This document shows positions 46,971 through 59,532 of a stretch of 64,000 bases of DNA, piece by piece. Under the pieces are notes generated by a model. The model saw nothing but the letters and a program-made list of their open reading frames with translations, made no database searches and had not been told where the DNA came from. A program made the position numbers and the translations under genes. Each line of letters begins with the position of its first letter. Within the stretch, counting starts at the first letter, position 1. Source of the stretch: Coprinus comatus (taxonomy: Eukaryota; Basidiomycota; Agaricomycetes; Agaricales; Agaricaceae). The stretch is taken from contig JAWPGT010000011.1 of NCBI GenBank assembly GCA_034638255.1, positions 124,001 through 188,000 on the forward strand, given 5' to 3'.

Positions 46971-49959
46971 ATGTCATCAACTGTTTGTAACTGTACGTCA
47001 ACACCACCTGTGTACAAACAAGACCCAAACAACACTTTAGGCAGTGCGTCGACGTCGTCGCACTCGACAATGGCAGAGGCCACATTTAAAGATATACCCG
47101 AGCTGTTTGAGGCATGTTGTTTCAGTGCTCCTTTAGCCTGGTATCTGATCTCTCATATTATAGGTCGACCTTGGGGAATCACTTACTGCACGTACCGAAA
47201 GTCTTGGTATGTGTTATTATTCATAGCAACGAATCCTTACCACCACGATTGTTAACATTCATGAAATAGCAACATTTCGCGAACTCGGACCCCCAGATTT
47301 GTGTCATGTTGTAAAAAGTACTGGAAGAAGTGGGCAACGCGAGGTATGATGCGTGTTACTTATATGCGTGTGCCTGAGAGATTTAGGATGGTAACTAACT
47401 ATGAAAACAGTTAGGCTCGTATCACTTTGTGTCAGGCGTAGATGCTTCGTCTTCTGCTTCATTAGCAGCATATATCAACTCTCTTACATATGCAATTGAA
47501 GATAACATTGCCTGGTTCTCAAAGCCTGCTGCATATAAAGTGCGGAATGGTTGTTATTGGTATGTTCATGACCTTGTTGAATACATAGGCGAGAACCCGT
47601 TTTCTGATATTTATTTTATTAGCTGTTTCAATGCCTTTTCTCGCGTGGATGTTCGTGTAGATGTCAAGATACCCGGAGGTGTAATGGCCTATGTGATTGA
47701 TTTACGAGGCGATAGGTATGTATGAACCCCTATTTTTACTAATGTATGCTTACCTTTCGGTTCTACAGACACGAAGCCACTCCAGAAATATGGCAAGAGA
47801 CCTACATCTCAGCTGTTCTCAGAGCTATCCTCTACTCTGACGACCCCACCTACTACCTTGAAGCCTATCGTAAACTCGACCCTATAACAACACCCGAAAG
47901 TGAAATTCGATTCCTTCAAGCGGCTGAGGCTCTATTCGACAAGGGTTCGAAATTCACTTGCTCCTTATCATTTGTTTGACTCCTGTATACTAAGAATTTT
48001 GATAGGCTGGCAAGTGGGGTCTGATCCAGAGATCCAGGTTGCATCTATTGTATCAAATCATTTGACTGCTGGGATTATGAAGTACTTCGGTGATAGCGGA
48101 CGTTACCAACCTGCGGCAAATCTCTTTGAGAAGATCTCTGCTAGGGAACCTGAAGTTGCTTCGTTGTTGGCTAGAGCATATATTGGTATGAGTAAGTACC
48201 TCTTTAACTCGATTTTTTTAATGAATATATACACTCGAGTTTTAACTGACTTTGTGTTCTTTGTACAAATCAGATGAAGAAGTCAAGGCGGTACAAATCA
48301 TGAGCAATGCTATGAAACAAACACCTCAGTCGCATACACTTCTACATGCTCAATGTGATTTTTTGCGCTCGAAAGGCAAATTCGAATGGGCTTTGAAACT
48401 CGCTCGTCAAGCAGTTAACTGTGCTCCAAGCGAATTTGTTACATGGGAGAAATTGACAGACCTATATATAGATCTTGGTCAATATGAATCGGTAAGAGAT
48501 ATTGATACTTTTATTCTTTTGTTGTTTGCTAAAGCTGTATATTTGGTCTAGGCACTACTTACCCTTAACTCGTGTCCCATGTTTACCTTTAATGGTAGAG
48601 ATATGCATCGTCCTTTGACACCAGCCAAGGTTCATCTTCCTTTCCATCGTCCCATTGGAGATTTCCTTCCCGAGAAGACGAAGACGGAAGATGATGAGGT
48701 ACGTAGAGTGTATCTACACAAGACCGTTTTCCTGATTTGTTGGTTCATTTCTCAAAGGCTGATCCCGCTTTACAAAGACTTCCTGCTCCTGGTTTACGTG
48801 GCACATGGGCAAGAGCTTATGCGCTCCTGACTCGTTTGGTTTCGCAAATTGGGTGGGACGAACTTCTTAAGACACGGAGCTCCGTTTTTGTTATGGAAGA
48901 AGAATATCGGATGCAAAAGGCACAGGGCGACATACAAAAAGTCGCACCTGTAAATGGACATGGTAAGGGTGCAAGTGTGGATAGTGATATTGGTCAAACT
49001 CGAACATCTCTTCAATCCTTAGCAGATGATAACGCTTCGACGCGCGGCATGGTATCACCAGTCGACGTGAACGGTCAACAACAACTTCCTGATACCAATG
49101 AAGGAACAAACATGTCTATCCCTATGATTCGGGTCTCGACTGAATCTGACAGGGAAACAAGAGAAACTTTGGTAAACCAGGATAACGAAAATGGTCAGCC
49201 ACCAAAAGAACTAGCACCCCAGGAAACTCGTCAAGTGCAAGGTCTAGAAAAACCTGTTCAAGCCGCTGCTGGAGAGGAAAAGGATATTTCAGATACGGCT
49301 TCCGCACCGAACCAAGAACCTTTCTCGTTCAGTAATAAACGACTATGTGAGAGGTGGTTGGACAATTTGTTCATGGTTCTGTATGAGGTACGGTGGAATT
49401 CAATAGAGTTGTCAGCTTGGATTGATTAATTGAGTCTGTGATTCAGGATCTCAGAGTCTGGACCATTTTCAGGGCAGAGGTGGCACACTTCAAAACACAG
49501 CACGTGGCATATCGTAAGACTGGACACGAATGGGAGATCCTTGGAGATCTTGGACAACGGTTACATCACAGGGAAGAGGCAAAGGAGGCGTACCAGCGTT
49601 GCCTAGATACCTCTCGGTATTCTTCAAAGCCATGGTTAAAACTCATGCAGACATATGCAGAAGAAGGTGATATTCAAAGAACAGTACAGACGGCGCTCCG
49701 TGTTGCAGCATATCAATTTTCAGAATATACCGAGATGACGGTGAGCATTTAGTCTGAGCTGGCTTTACTTTGTTCTAATGTTACATGATAGTACCCTACG
49801 CAGGTTTCACGCAGCTTCTTCAAGCTTGGGCAGATTCATGGACATGCAAAGATACGATTTACGATATTGAGTATGAGGCTACCGAAGGAGATTGAGGATA
49901 TTATGGTTAGTTTCCTAGAGTATGGGAATGTGTTCAAGGTTGAGGGATATGACTTTTGA
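46971..49959 (+). CDS. ChAPs family protein (Bch1/Bud7-like exomer subunit)
   Basis: Chs5-Arf1-binding protein; exomer carries selected cargo such as chitin synthase from the trans-Golgi to the surface. Exons: 46971-47111, 47164-47206, 47270-47343, 47411-47559, 47623-47715, 47769-47944, 48006-48191, 48274-48491, 48552-48698, 48758-49387, 49447-49740, about 49792-49959. The ATG at 47070 (MAEATFKDIPELFE) is an alternative start. Landmarks are VDLGESLTARTESLATFREL, GPPDLCHVVKSTGRSGQ, LGSYHFVSGVDASSSASLAA, YINSLTYAIEDNIAWFSKPA, NAFSRVDVRVDVKIPGGVM and a TPR-like middle. WERWLDN-type and YRKTGHEWEILGDLGQRLHH segments follow.  A disordered insert (residues rich in Gln, Asn and Glu) interrupts the C-terminal part. 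Intron 1 needs a GC donor (GAG|GCATGT). The last intron has two in-frame acceptors 12 nt apart. Confidence 0.9.
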
Positions 49960-50173
49960 TATTTTTTTTTGATTGGCCTGGGTACATATATAGTTTTATG
50001 TTATACCGTTTCGTTTTTGAATGTGATGAAGCGATTTGTTCGGCAGATGGTCGGAGCTGTGAGTGTGGGGAAAAGGAATGTCCGCCCGGGATGACGGGTA
50101 AGTCGATCGCTATACCGGGCATCATCATCACCCAATGCCTTTGTCCCATTCCACGTAACCCCCTCTGCCCCAA

Positions 50174-51969
50174 ATGTCCTTCTCTCCGTCCATCCGTCGT
50201 TTCTCTACCAGCTCAGCAACCCGTCAGGAGGACCTTATCAATGCCTACGAGGCAGAGGAAGAACGTGTAGTCAATCTGCTTTCTCGGAAATTAGAACGGG
50301 TGAGTTGTTGTTATGCAGGTCTGAGCGGCTGTTGTCTGGTTTGGGTGTTTACTCCTTCCTTTCAGCTACGTGAAGAGAAGATAGAGCTTGAAAATGTTCT
50401 GGAAGCAGAGTCCGAATCCCATGTTAATAGACTTTCTCGCGAGCTCTCCATATTAAGGCTTGCTCAGCAACAGCAGCAACAGCAACAGCAACTACAGGCA
50501 GAAAGTAGTTCAAGCAGTGGTAATGGGATGATGAGTGTTAGTATCTCACCGGAAACCAGGTTCGGTGGGGGGCGTTCTTCATTCATGTCTCCTCCAGAAC
50601 CTACGTATGATGCTATGTTAGAGGCACTTACGAGGGAGAATGAACAGTTGAGGAATAGATTGTCGACTGCAGAGAGAGAGTATATTAGAGTGCATAGGTT
50701 GAATGAGGTTTACAGACAGGAACTTATTGATCATCGAAGACGAGTGTGTTTGCTTCCTTTATTCACATTTCTTCTTCAGCGATACTAATAGTGGTTTTTG
50801 TGTAGTTGGGATTGTCTCTTGATAATCTTATAGGTCTTTCCTCTGATCCTTTGGTTCAACCAACTCATCATAGAAGGGAATCGTCCAATTCCAATACATC
50901 TTCACCAACGAATTCGGTTATTCATCACCCAACTTCTTCTTCTATCAACCTTTCCCGACCTTCAACAAATACTCATCCTCATCATCAACATCATTACAAT
51001 CATACCAATGGAATTCCAGTTCCAGCCCCAGTTCCAATTCCACGACAAACTTCAATATCACAAATGGGAATAGGAATGGGAATGGGACATCATAATACCC
51101 ATCATCATCATAGACCAATCCGACATTCACAAACAATAAACATGATAAATATGAGTGATATTTCAGAATCAAACACTCCTCTATCACATTCACCATCTTC
51201 AGCAGATTCACCTTCACCTTTTCCTTTTTCACCAGTTACGAATACTAGTAGTGTTAATCCTGCTAGTTACGTTAGTACTGGAACGGTGAATACGGATGTT
51301 GATACGGATATTACTAGTCCTGCTTCTTCTGTTTCATTGAATTTACATCAGAATATGGTGGATGGGAATGGTGGAGTTGGTGGTGGTGGAGTTGTAGGTG
51401 TATCACAGAATTTGAGTTATCCTTCAGTTCCTCCTCCGTCTTTGGCTTCTTCTATTGGTTCACCAGTTATTAATTCATTGCATATATCCAGTGGAGGAAT
51501 GGGTGGAGGAGTTGGTGGTATTAATGGAAATGGAGGTGGACAGTCACCACAAGTTAGTAGAAGGAATTCTGTTGCTCAGCGGATGAATGGTATAAATGCA
51601 AGTACGAACGGAAATGGGAGTGGGAATGGAAACTCTAACGCAGGTACAAATACGAATGGGATAGGACAAAGTTCGAATCCAAATTCTACACCACGTTCAA
51701 GACGTGTTAGTGTAGATCGTGGTGGTAGAATTGCTGAAACGGGAGTTTTGGTACCGAGAAGTAGAGCTACTAGTTCAAGTCAAAATGTTGGTATGACGGC
51801 TAGTAGTAATATTGGTAGTGTTGGTGTTGGTGGTGTCGGTATTGGTAGTATTGGTAGTGCTGCTACTAGTACTGCTAGTGTTGTTACTGCTAATGCTCCT
51901 GGATCGATATTTAATAGGTTTAGAGTTATTGGTGGGTTGAGGAATGCTTTCTTTGATTCTGATCATTAG
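50174..51969 (+). CDS. CCDC6-like coiled-coil protein
   Basis: Three exons, 50174-50299, 50366-50743, 50806-51969, encode about 555 aa. The first 100 residues hold a coiled coil matching the CCDC6/DUF2046 pattern: EEERVVNLLSRKLERLREEK then IELENVLEAESESHVNRLSR. A Gln run (QQQQQQQQQ) and a second coiled coil (ALTRENEQLRNRLSTAEREY) follow, ending in HRLNEVYRQELIDHRRRLG. The remaining two thirds are low-complexity Ser/Asn/Gly/Thr with His-rich patches and are probably disordered. Human CCDC6 is a phosphoprotein linked to checkpoint signalling; the fungal role is unknown. Extra 5' exons cannot be excluded, since GTCAG|GAGGAC near the start also resembles an acceptor. Confidence 0.75.
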
Positions 51970-53959
51970 AAGGGAATTTTGGGGGATGCTTGGGCTTGGG
52001 CTTGAGAGGAATGGGGAGATGAATTTGTGAGGTGAAATGAGGTGAAGTGAGAGGAGGTTGTTTAAATATGAAGCTTGGAATGGTTTTTTTTTTCAGTTAT
52101 AGTTTTTACCTACTTATAAGAAGATTACTGTTATTGCACAACTTATAATTTCTTTTTCCGGTTTCCTTTCCTATATTTATTGTGGTTCGTCGTCCTTTGT
52201 TTTTCTTCCTCTCTGGAACTTTGTTTATTCTTTTTCCTCGTTTTTTGAATTCGTGTTTTTAGCTTTGGTAGAAATACTTACTTATTACATAGGCGTACAA
52301 CGAATAGTATACGTACATACATAAAACACAAAGTTTTTTTGAAAGTGCTTTCTGTTGTTCAAAGGTGCCATGTTTAGTATTTACGACCAAGAGAGATCAA
52401 GTGAACGTCATGGTTACTACTACTTAATTTAAAAGCAAGTTAAAGGCTCTATGTATATGTAGACTCATTAAAAAAGAAAAATATTAGTTGTACCGTCTAC
52501 GTATACTAGGAATTGCCAGGTAACCTATGATATCATCAAGTTGTAGAGACCCGGCGATTTGTGAACGTATCGTTAGTGTTGCTTGTTGCACCTTGCAGTG
52601 AGCACTACGCATAGATTCCGGATGTTGACGTCATGGACCGGCCCGCAGTGCCTTTTGTTTCGATTTCCATCTCCGCGGCAGTTTTCCATCAGGGTGTGTG
52701 TGTACTGTGTGGTGGCGCTTAATTAACAGTGTGGCCCGTCATGGACATATATAAGAGAAATTTTAGCAAAGCGCTACGAAATTGGGAATGGGTCCTGGTA
52801 TGTCTCTCGACCTGACATCAGTGTTCTTGTTCACTGTGAGTGAAGGTAAATATTTCTTTTCGTTTTTTTTTGCTCCTCTGACCCAACCGCCTGAGTTGGT
52901 GAAGGAGTACACAGGTTTGAATTTGAACTTTGGGAAACTTTAAACATTGTATACGGTAACAGCAATCAACCAAAGGATTTATGATACTCTAAGTATTGAA
53001 ATATACAGGTACCATCGTATTGTGCGCTGGATAATTGGGTTTTTTTATACTATGCAGTGACTGTGCAGTGTAGTTGAACCTGGGAAACCAAGAGCGCGGG
53101 TGTAACTTATATAGTTGGTCATTGTAAGTTGAGGTTTGAGGGGAGTATTGTTTAATTTGGAGAATGAGAGGAGAAAAATTGGAAGGAAAGGAGAAGGAGT
53201 GATTGAAGGAGACAGAGAGAGACTTGGAAAGTCACAAGTCTAATATTCATTAGACAACCTGGCAATGACGATAATTTACCTCAAGATAGAGTTTTGTTAT
53301 TGGTCCTTAAATTGATCGTGTAACGTTCACCTTGTAAATTTCTCTTGAACTTTCGCATCTGCTCTTTACGATAATTTAGTCGGATGTAAGATGTGAACAA
53401 AAAGTGTCTCCAAGGATAGATAACACTACTCTTTACAAAAATAACAACCGACTAATTGTTCTTTTCAACTAACAGCCCCTTTGTCAGGTCACAGGTCGTA
53501 GTCTTTTTTCTTCTACTTTATTTTTATTGTAAATACATAATCTTCAGCGTGATAGGAGGGCTGCTGGATGGGGGAACAGCGTTTCTACATCGTCATCATC
53601 CGGTTATAAATATGCATCTGAAGCCTCCTTTGGTACCTAATTTGACCTTTATCCAGTTTTTTGATTCAGCCAAATCAATCAATGACGTCCATGCCTGGGA
53701 AAGTTACTTTTTGTAGTGTGGGCAGTGGTCACTCGCGAAATTCTCGAACTGTTCCATTGGACCCAAGCGTTCAGTAAGACAATCATCCATCATGATTCAC
53801 ACTGCATTAATGTGTAAGACGGACCGAAGAAGAGCGTGCGCCGTGACACAGGGCTGTCAGGGGCTTTGAGGAGTATATAAGAAATAGCGTGTTCGGGGCA
53901 GGTCCATCCCTCTACTATAATAACATTTTGATATTTCTTTTTGCTTTGGAGTATCATAC
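51970..53959. other. Long intergenic region, no gene recognised
   Basis: About 2 kb, A/T-rich, with homopurine and homopyrimidine stretches. A TATATAAG at about 52747-52754 is followed by GAATGGGTCCTGGTATGTCTC, which looks like a start plus splice donor, but no coding continuation can be supported. A second TATATAAG at 53874-53881 serves the gene at 53960. Confidence 0.45.
53874..53881 (+). promoter_or_regulatory. TATA box of the Gln/Pro-rich gene
   Basis: GTATATAAG about 80 bp before the ATG at 53960, with a pyrimidine-rich leader between. Confidence 0.5.
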
Positions 53960-55810
53960 ATGTCAGGATCTCCTAGCAGACAAAAATCTAAGGGTAAACA
54001 ACCCGCCCATTGTATGACTTCCAATACTTCGACTTCAAAACCAACTTCGTCTTATAGACCTAGACCAGTGCCAGACGTTGAAGTGCAGGCGAAACTGGCT
54101 GTTGACCCATCGCCACAATCCCAGCGTCACCATCCCAAAAATCTTCACTACCATAGTGTTCTTCAGCCCGGTCTCAGCACGACTCAGTATCAACAACCAT
54201 GGCCAGGCTTCTCGCAATATATATCGTCACAGAGTCGTGGTCCTCTTCTTCCTCCACACTTAAATCTACAACCACAGCTACAGCCGCAGCAAACGCGCGA
54301 ACCATTGACACGCCAATCGCAGCAACATCGACATGTTGGTCCGTACCGAGCTGAGCATCGGCGATGGCAGGAAAAAAGGCAACAACAGTTTATGGTACCT
54401 CAAAATGAGAGTACTATTCATATTCAGTCTGGAATAGAACTTCACCAACAATTGCAACCAGAGTTACATATAACTGTACCTCCAGGCCCAATACCGCCAC
54501 ACCACCCACCAACAATAAGTCATGTGGCCCGGACCCATGCCCAACCTTTAGTTGACCAAGGGTCACTAGCACGAGGGTTGCAACATGTCAACCAGAAACT
54601 TGAACCCCATCCGTACCCTCAGGCTCAGCAACAACAGAAACAACGACAGAAACAACAGAAACAAAAACAAAAACAGCAACAACAACTTGAAGTTTGTGAG
54701 AAACAATGGAAACAGTGGCAGCATAAATGGAAACAATTATATGAGCAAACTCAGGCTACGATTTTTGATTATATAGCCGAGTTAGATAAATTGACGCGAC
54801 CACAACCACAACAACCACAACCACAACCACAGCTACATCCGACTTTAACTCCAGCTCCAACAGTTATAGACCCACCCTCGGTAAATTTTATACAATCTCC
54901 GTCAGTTGTACAAGCTCAAGGGTTGGCATTTCCGCAACCGGAGTTACCACTTACACGTATAAACGCCCCTGCACCTTCGAATACCAGTCTTGTTACCAGT
55001 GACCGTGTACATCCAGGTGAAAATCCGACCAGCCTTGGTACCGATGCAGATGGTGACTATGAGAAACTGGTTGCTAGGCTTCTGCCACTTGTACAAGCTC
55101 AGCCGGACGCAGACCAGACCATCATTAGATCTGGTAAGTTCTACTCAGCCTATGTACCTACACACAAAAGTTAGAATCTCAACATGTTCTTATATTTACT
55201 TCTTATATGAAAAGAGCTCTCAATAACTTCCTTATTGCATCCTGAGGCTTTTACGTCCAGCAGTACTAAGAGTAGCGATAACAAGTCTGATTACATCCCC
55301 CAAAATGGAGTCGGTGTAGGTGCACCTCAAGATAGGGTCATCGTTAGAACCCCTGCTCCAATTTCGGTTCATTCAACACCCGCTACTGGTCCTTCAACAG
55401 TCAGTAGTGACATTCCCACACCAGTGACTCAATATAGGAAAGGGAATCGGCTGGTAGATGTAGTAGAAATAGTCAACGGTCCTGATAATGGGATTCCCAT
55501 CCCTGTTGTGAAAAATGGCAGTGGTAGTTCTAGCACCTTGATGAAGAGGTCAAATACAAGTTCAATGCGAATACCTCATCCATACCAACGAGCCCGGGAA
55601 ACAGGACAGGCTAGGACTTCTCAGAGAGGTCGACCAACACGAGTTCACGTTCAACCTCAGGCATCTGGTTCTGGATTACCTCCGAGGGATGACCATACTT
55701 CCGAGCCTTCAATTCAACAGGACCCAAGCCTGAATATTCAGTGGCGGGTCATAACTCCAAATAACTGCCAGAAATGTAGTTGCCTGGATGATTATCTACG
55801 ACTACTGTAA
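53960..55810 (+). CDS. Gln/Pro-rich low-complexity protein
   Basis: Two exons, 53960-55133 and 55215-55810, join in frame (IIRSELSITSLLHPEAF) to about 590 aa. The first half is dominated by Gln, Pro and His, with runs such as QQQKQRQKQQKQKQKQQQQ and QPQQPQPQPQ. A short amphipathic helix (CEKQWKQWQHKWKQLYEQTQ, then ATIFDYIAELDKL) separates the runs. The second half is Ser/Thr/Pro-rich and ends with a Cys cluster, NNCQKCSCLDDYLRLL. No catalytic domain recognised. The composition fits a disordered regulator or scaffold; function unknown. Confidence 0.65.
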
Positions 55811-56669
55811 CTACAAGGGGGCAGAAGCGGCAGTAAACTGAAGCTGAAGGAGAATAACATACAAAATTCATATTGTCTTATAATGCTTCTGCAGCACTCT
55901 AGGCAATGATATTATATATACAGAGAAGTATAGATCTTTTAGTGTAAGAGAACATATGACTGTAAACATAAATATATATATATATCAGGAAAACAGCGCT
56001 GCTATCACACTATAATACAGCCATTAATTGGTCAAATTCTATAAGAAGGGACCACTTAAGAGTGATCTAGTATCGGACACTTTCGTCACTTACGATGATA
56101 CTAACTTGATGAACGCACGGACCCGTTTTAGATAAGAGAGAGAGCGAAAGAGAAATGAGAAAGGCTAGGGGGAGATGGCTATCTAAACGATCCTCCTTTA
56201 TTAGGGAGCGAGTGTTCATATCTCAGAAGCGGGGTGTGTATAGGGCAATGAAGAGTTGTGGGGCAACAAACCAGTTTAATTACCTGCTACTCCCCTGTAT
56301 TTCATACGAACGTCCATCATGAGGAACACGCTTCTGTGACGTAAAAAGGATGAAAAATAAATATATAAAGTATCGGACACAACATTCGAACTCGTTAACA
56401 AGAAGAATTTGAATTTTTTTATCAAGTAACCGGGAGTGGCGATGTCAAGCTCAGTGATCGGGGACCGTTCTGAGAGACCGAATTGATACCCACGCTCCTG
56501 GAAAGTCCCGGATGGGTACGAATGGCAGACTTGCAGTAACAAGTACTGGCCCACTATCAAACAACCTGAGGGTCTGCGTTGACCTTAATGTGGTCAGGTA
56601 CGAGACAAAGAACTTCATTAGAGTAATAAGGACATACTTCTTGACTCGGAGATCTCTTGATGTCAGATT
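55811..56669. other. Intergenic region, no gene recognised
   Basis: A/T-rich, with an (AT)n stretch near 55970-55985 and purine-rich GAGAGAGCG sequence near 56137. No gene. The right end includes the left boundary of the duplicated segment. Confidence 0.4.
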
Positions 56670-58141
56670 TCACGCATACATCTTTATCAATCGAATAGTA
56701 TGAGTCGAGCTAGTTCCAGGTATCGACTTCAACCTGGGACGTTGTTCAACGGCGCTTTGGTCTTGGTCATCTTCATAGTTCATCGCTAGAACAGTATTCC
56801 CCCTCCTAAAAACTGAATTTTGCTCAAAGACAGGTAAGGATATCCATCCCAAGTTGTTGGAGTGTTTCCCATTTGAGAGGATGTTGTACTGTCCGTCAGC
56901 AGTATAGAGTCTACTGTTGAATAAACGGAGAAGTGTACATGAATAAAGTTTTGTGAGAAGGAAAGCAGTCACATTGAAAACTTCGCTCCTGGGAGGGGCA
57001 CTGATAAATAAGACAGCATTCAAAGTGACCCCGAAGGCTAAGCTCTAGCAGTCAGATCGTGAAATTGACCCACATGGATGGAGCGGACTGACCTGTAATC
57101 GTACCAGTCTCGACACTGAGTCGGATCAGTCTCGTAATTAGTAATGTGGTTCTCCTTATTCCCGTTCCTTTCTTGAGTAGCTATCCATATTCATGTTAAT
57201 GCTCAAATTACTGAGAAATTCGACGCAAATGCCCATCACGCACAAAATATGTCATGAAGCAAGTAATAGTGACATCACAAGCAGCACTTGCAAACAACCA
57301 TATCTACAAACATGTCAGAGCTTGAACTTGAAGTATAGTTAAATATATTGCATACAACTAATGAAGGCGGAGGGTGTCCCACATTTCCTCTTACTACCAG
57401 GAACGTTTTCTGGTGACTATCACGAATGCTCTGCGCCAATGCTGACCCAAATGCCGTAAGGGCCAACTACAAATAATCATTCGGATGATGGTACTAATCA
57501 TTGGCCAATGAATAAACATACCACAAAAATAACTGCTCTTGCTATCTTGGATTTGGAGATCGTATATATACGGTACATATAAACCATATGTACAGTAAAA
57601 CCGACTAATTCAAATGAATGACTGGAGTTAATCTGCGTCGTAATAATACACCTTACCTATTCCGCAAAACAGAGGAACCGCAACCCATGCAAGGAGGACT
57701 CGTTCAAGAGCCTGTCCGTCCCCAAAATGATTGACAAAGGAGTCATATCTTCCATATGTCAAAATTGCAGTCTGAGTAGTTTCAATTGCAAGAAGCATGT
57801 ATACGATGGTTTTGAACAATATTCTATCCTTTGGGAAAGCGACGTGATAGGTATCTACACGATAATGAGTGGTGGATTTTTCATTAAACTTGGTAATTGA
57901 ATGAATGCCACTTACACACTTGAGATGACAACAGTCCATACAAACCCCAGTTGAAAATCAACCCAATAAACTAATGTTGATTATGTCCCTATTTCAACAT
58001 ATATATGGGGAAAAGAAACGTACTTGTACGCTCGCACTATTAAAAGAATTCAGCTCACAATCTTAATCAATTCCATAACTGAAATATTACACACCTGCCC
58101 TTCACATTGGGTCCAGTCGCTGGATCTATGTCCATGTCCAT
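56670..58141 (-). CDS. Seven-TM membrane protein, DUF6534-like (copy D)
   Basis: Duplicate of copy B. It starts MDMDIDPATGPNVKGR at 58141, followed by the 13-nt microexon giving SASVQ, with a normal GT donor. Exons keep the positions of copy B: YHVAFPKDRILFKTIVYMLL, QTAILTYGRYDSFVNHFGDG, LALTAFGSALAQSIRDSHQK and LIRLSVETGTIT. Then come RSEVFNVTAFLLTKLYSCTL and RLFNSRLYTADGQYN. Near the end, one base is missing relative to copy B just after SSTHTIR, so D ends in LIKMYA while B continues for about 20 more residues. In the signature PGNEAF of A and B, D has RSEVF, so a normally conserved motif has drifted. It may be functional or in early decay. Confidence 0.75.
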
Positions 58142-59219
58142 GTTATGCGGGAGAATATACAAAGTTAAAAGGGGGGAAACCATCAGTTATATAAGGTCGG
58201 AGGAGCCCAATGGACCAGGATATTGGTGCATCAGCATTTGGTCAAATTCAAGTTGGAAGCTATGTGTGATTTGGCGCTAGCGGTAAATGTTTGGTATTGT
58301 CAGGGATATTTTGGTACGATGATCAGCATCGAAGTTGGAAAGTGAAACCATACTATAAGAAAGTGGAGGCCAATGAACAAGGGTACGGACATTGTTAGTA
58401 CATCAACTTCCAAGTTGGAAACCACACAGGCGTCGGCGAACAGCGACAATATTGGTATATCAAGATTTAATAACTTGGATGTGGAAACTATGTACTATAT
58501 TGAACCTAATGAATTGGGATATTGTTCGTACATGACTCCAACGAAGCTGAAAGCCTCTCTTGTTAGGATGAGAACTACATTATCAAAATACGTCCATGCA
58601 TAAAAATAATCATATCCCGATTCTCGGGCGTATATCCACGCACGATCAACCAGGTATTGAATTGGACAATTACATTCTTCGGCTGTACACTCTAGCCTTG
58701 CTTCTGTGACGATCGTCCGGTTCATATAGTCCAGTAAGAAGTGGAAAGTATCTAATGAAGGTCGTACATATTAAGCTCCATCAGTTAAGAGAAATCAAGA
58801 AGCTAGGAGCGTTGTACTCGGCTCAGCTTCGTCTTCCAAATAAGCCGGATATACGCGAAATAGATTATTGTTCGCATCGTCCAATTCCATGTGGTCATTA
58901 ACAAGTGGTATTTGTTGTCGGAAAAAGCCATCACGTGTTGTGGCGCATTCCAATGTATTATAATGATAGCCACCCCAATAATGGAAATGGCTTGTTAGGA
59001 TGTGTTTCTATAACAGCGAAACACACATCAGAACAAAAAAAATATGCTTTAGAATAATAGTTTATTCTCTAAAACTAGTAAGAAATGTGACCAAAACGGC
59101 ATTAAATGCCGCGGACATTGTAACAGATCACGTGTTTTTCCGACAGTATTTGATTGATAGATGGGGAGAAATGATGGAGAGTACGCTGTACATCCAGACT
59201 ACATAGTATATATCACTTG
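58142..59219. other. Duplicated spacer between DUF6534-D and the carboxylase fragment
   Basis: Promoter of copy D plus sequence homologous to 32817-33517, interrupted by an insertion and point changes. No gene recognised. Confidence 0.45.
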
Positions 59220-59532
59220 GAATTATAAAGGGTCAGTCCTATTATTATGGACCATCATTCCCTCTCCACAACTAATGCATACTTTGATACACGACTCTCA
59301 TGACACTCAAAATAAGTAATGTATCGCCCTTATATTCCTTCTTTAGTTTAGGGAAGCAGCTGGAACTGAGTAATGAAATCTTCCGGGGTGTTCGGATCTA
59401 CTAGTTCAAAGCTATCAGAACCAAAGAAAACCGAAGTATTGTGAGAGGGAATGCGAATGGAGATGCCGGGGCAAAACTGCTCTGGAGAATACAGCAAATT
59501 GGCCGGTAAGAGTTTCTCTCCAGGAAACACGC
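59220..59532 (-). pseudogene. Carboxylase alpha 3'-end fragment
   Basis: Derived from the C-terminal coding region of the gene at 33518. An open part reads SDSFELVDPNTPEDFI, against GSFELADPNKPEHIIAP in the real gene. The stretch encoding the biotinyl VMKME site is deleted, the frame is broken, and no upstream exons are present. It marks the right edge of the segmental duplication. Confidence 0.8.

Larger units (their letters stand above)
56645..59532. repeat. Segmental duplication, right (derived) copy
   Basis: Same-orientation copy of about 31310-33905. It carries DUF6534-D, the TATATAAG promoter, the spacer (shared strings include AGAAATCAAGAAG) and a broken 3' end of the carboxylase alpha gene. 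The spacer is longer here (about 1.08 kb against 0.7 kb), so indels followed the duplication. Confidence 0.75.

Noticed and set aside
51775..51966. Ser/Thr/Asn-rich minus-strand frame
   Set aside because: Mirror of the low-complexity tail of the CCDC6-like gene.
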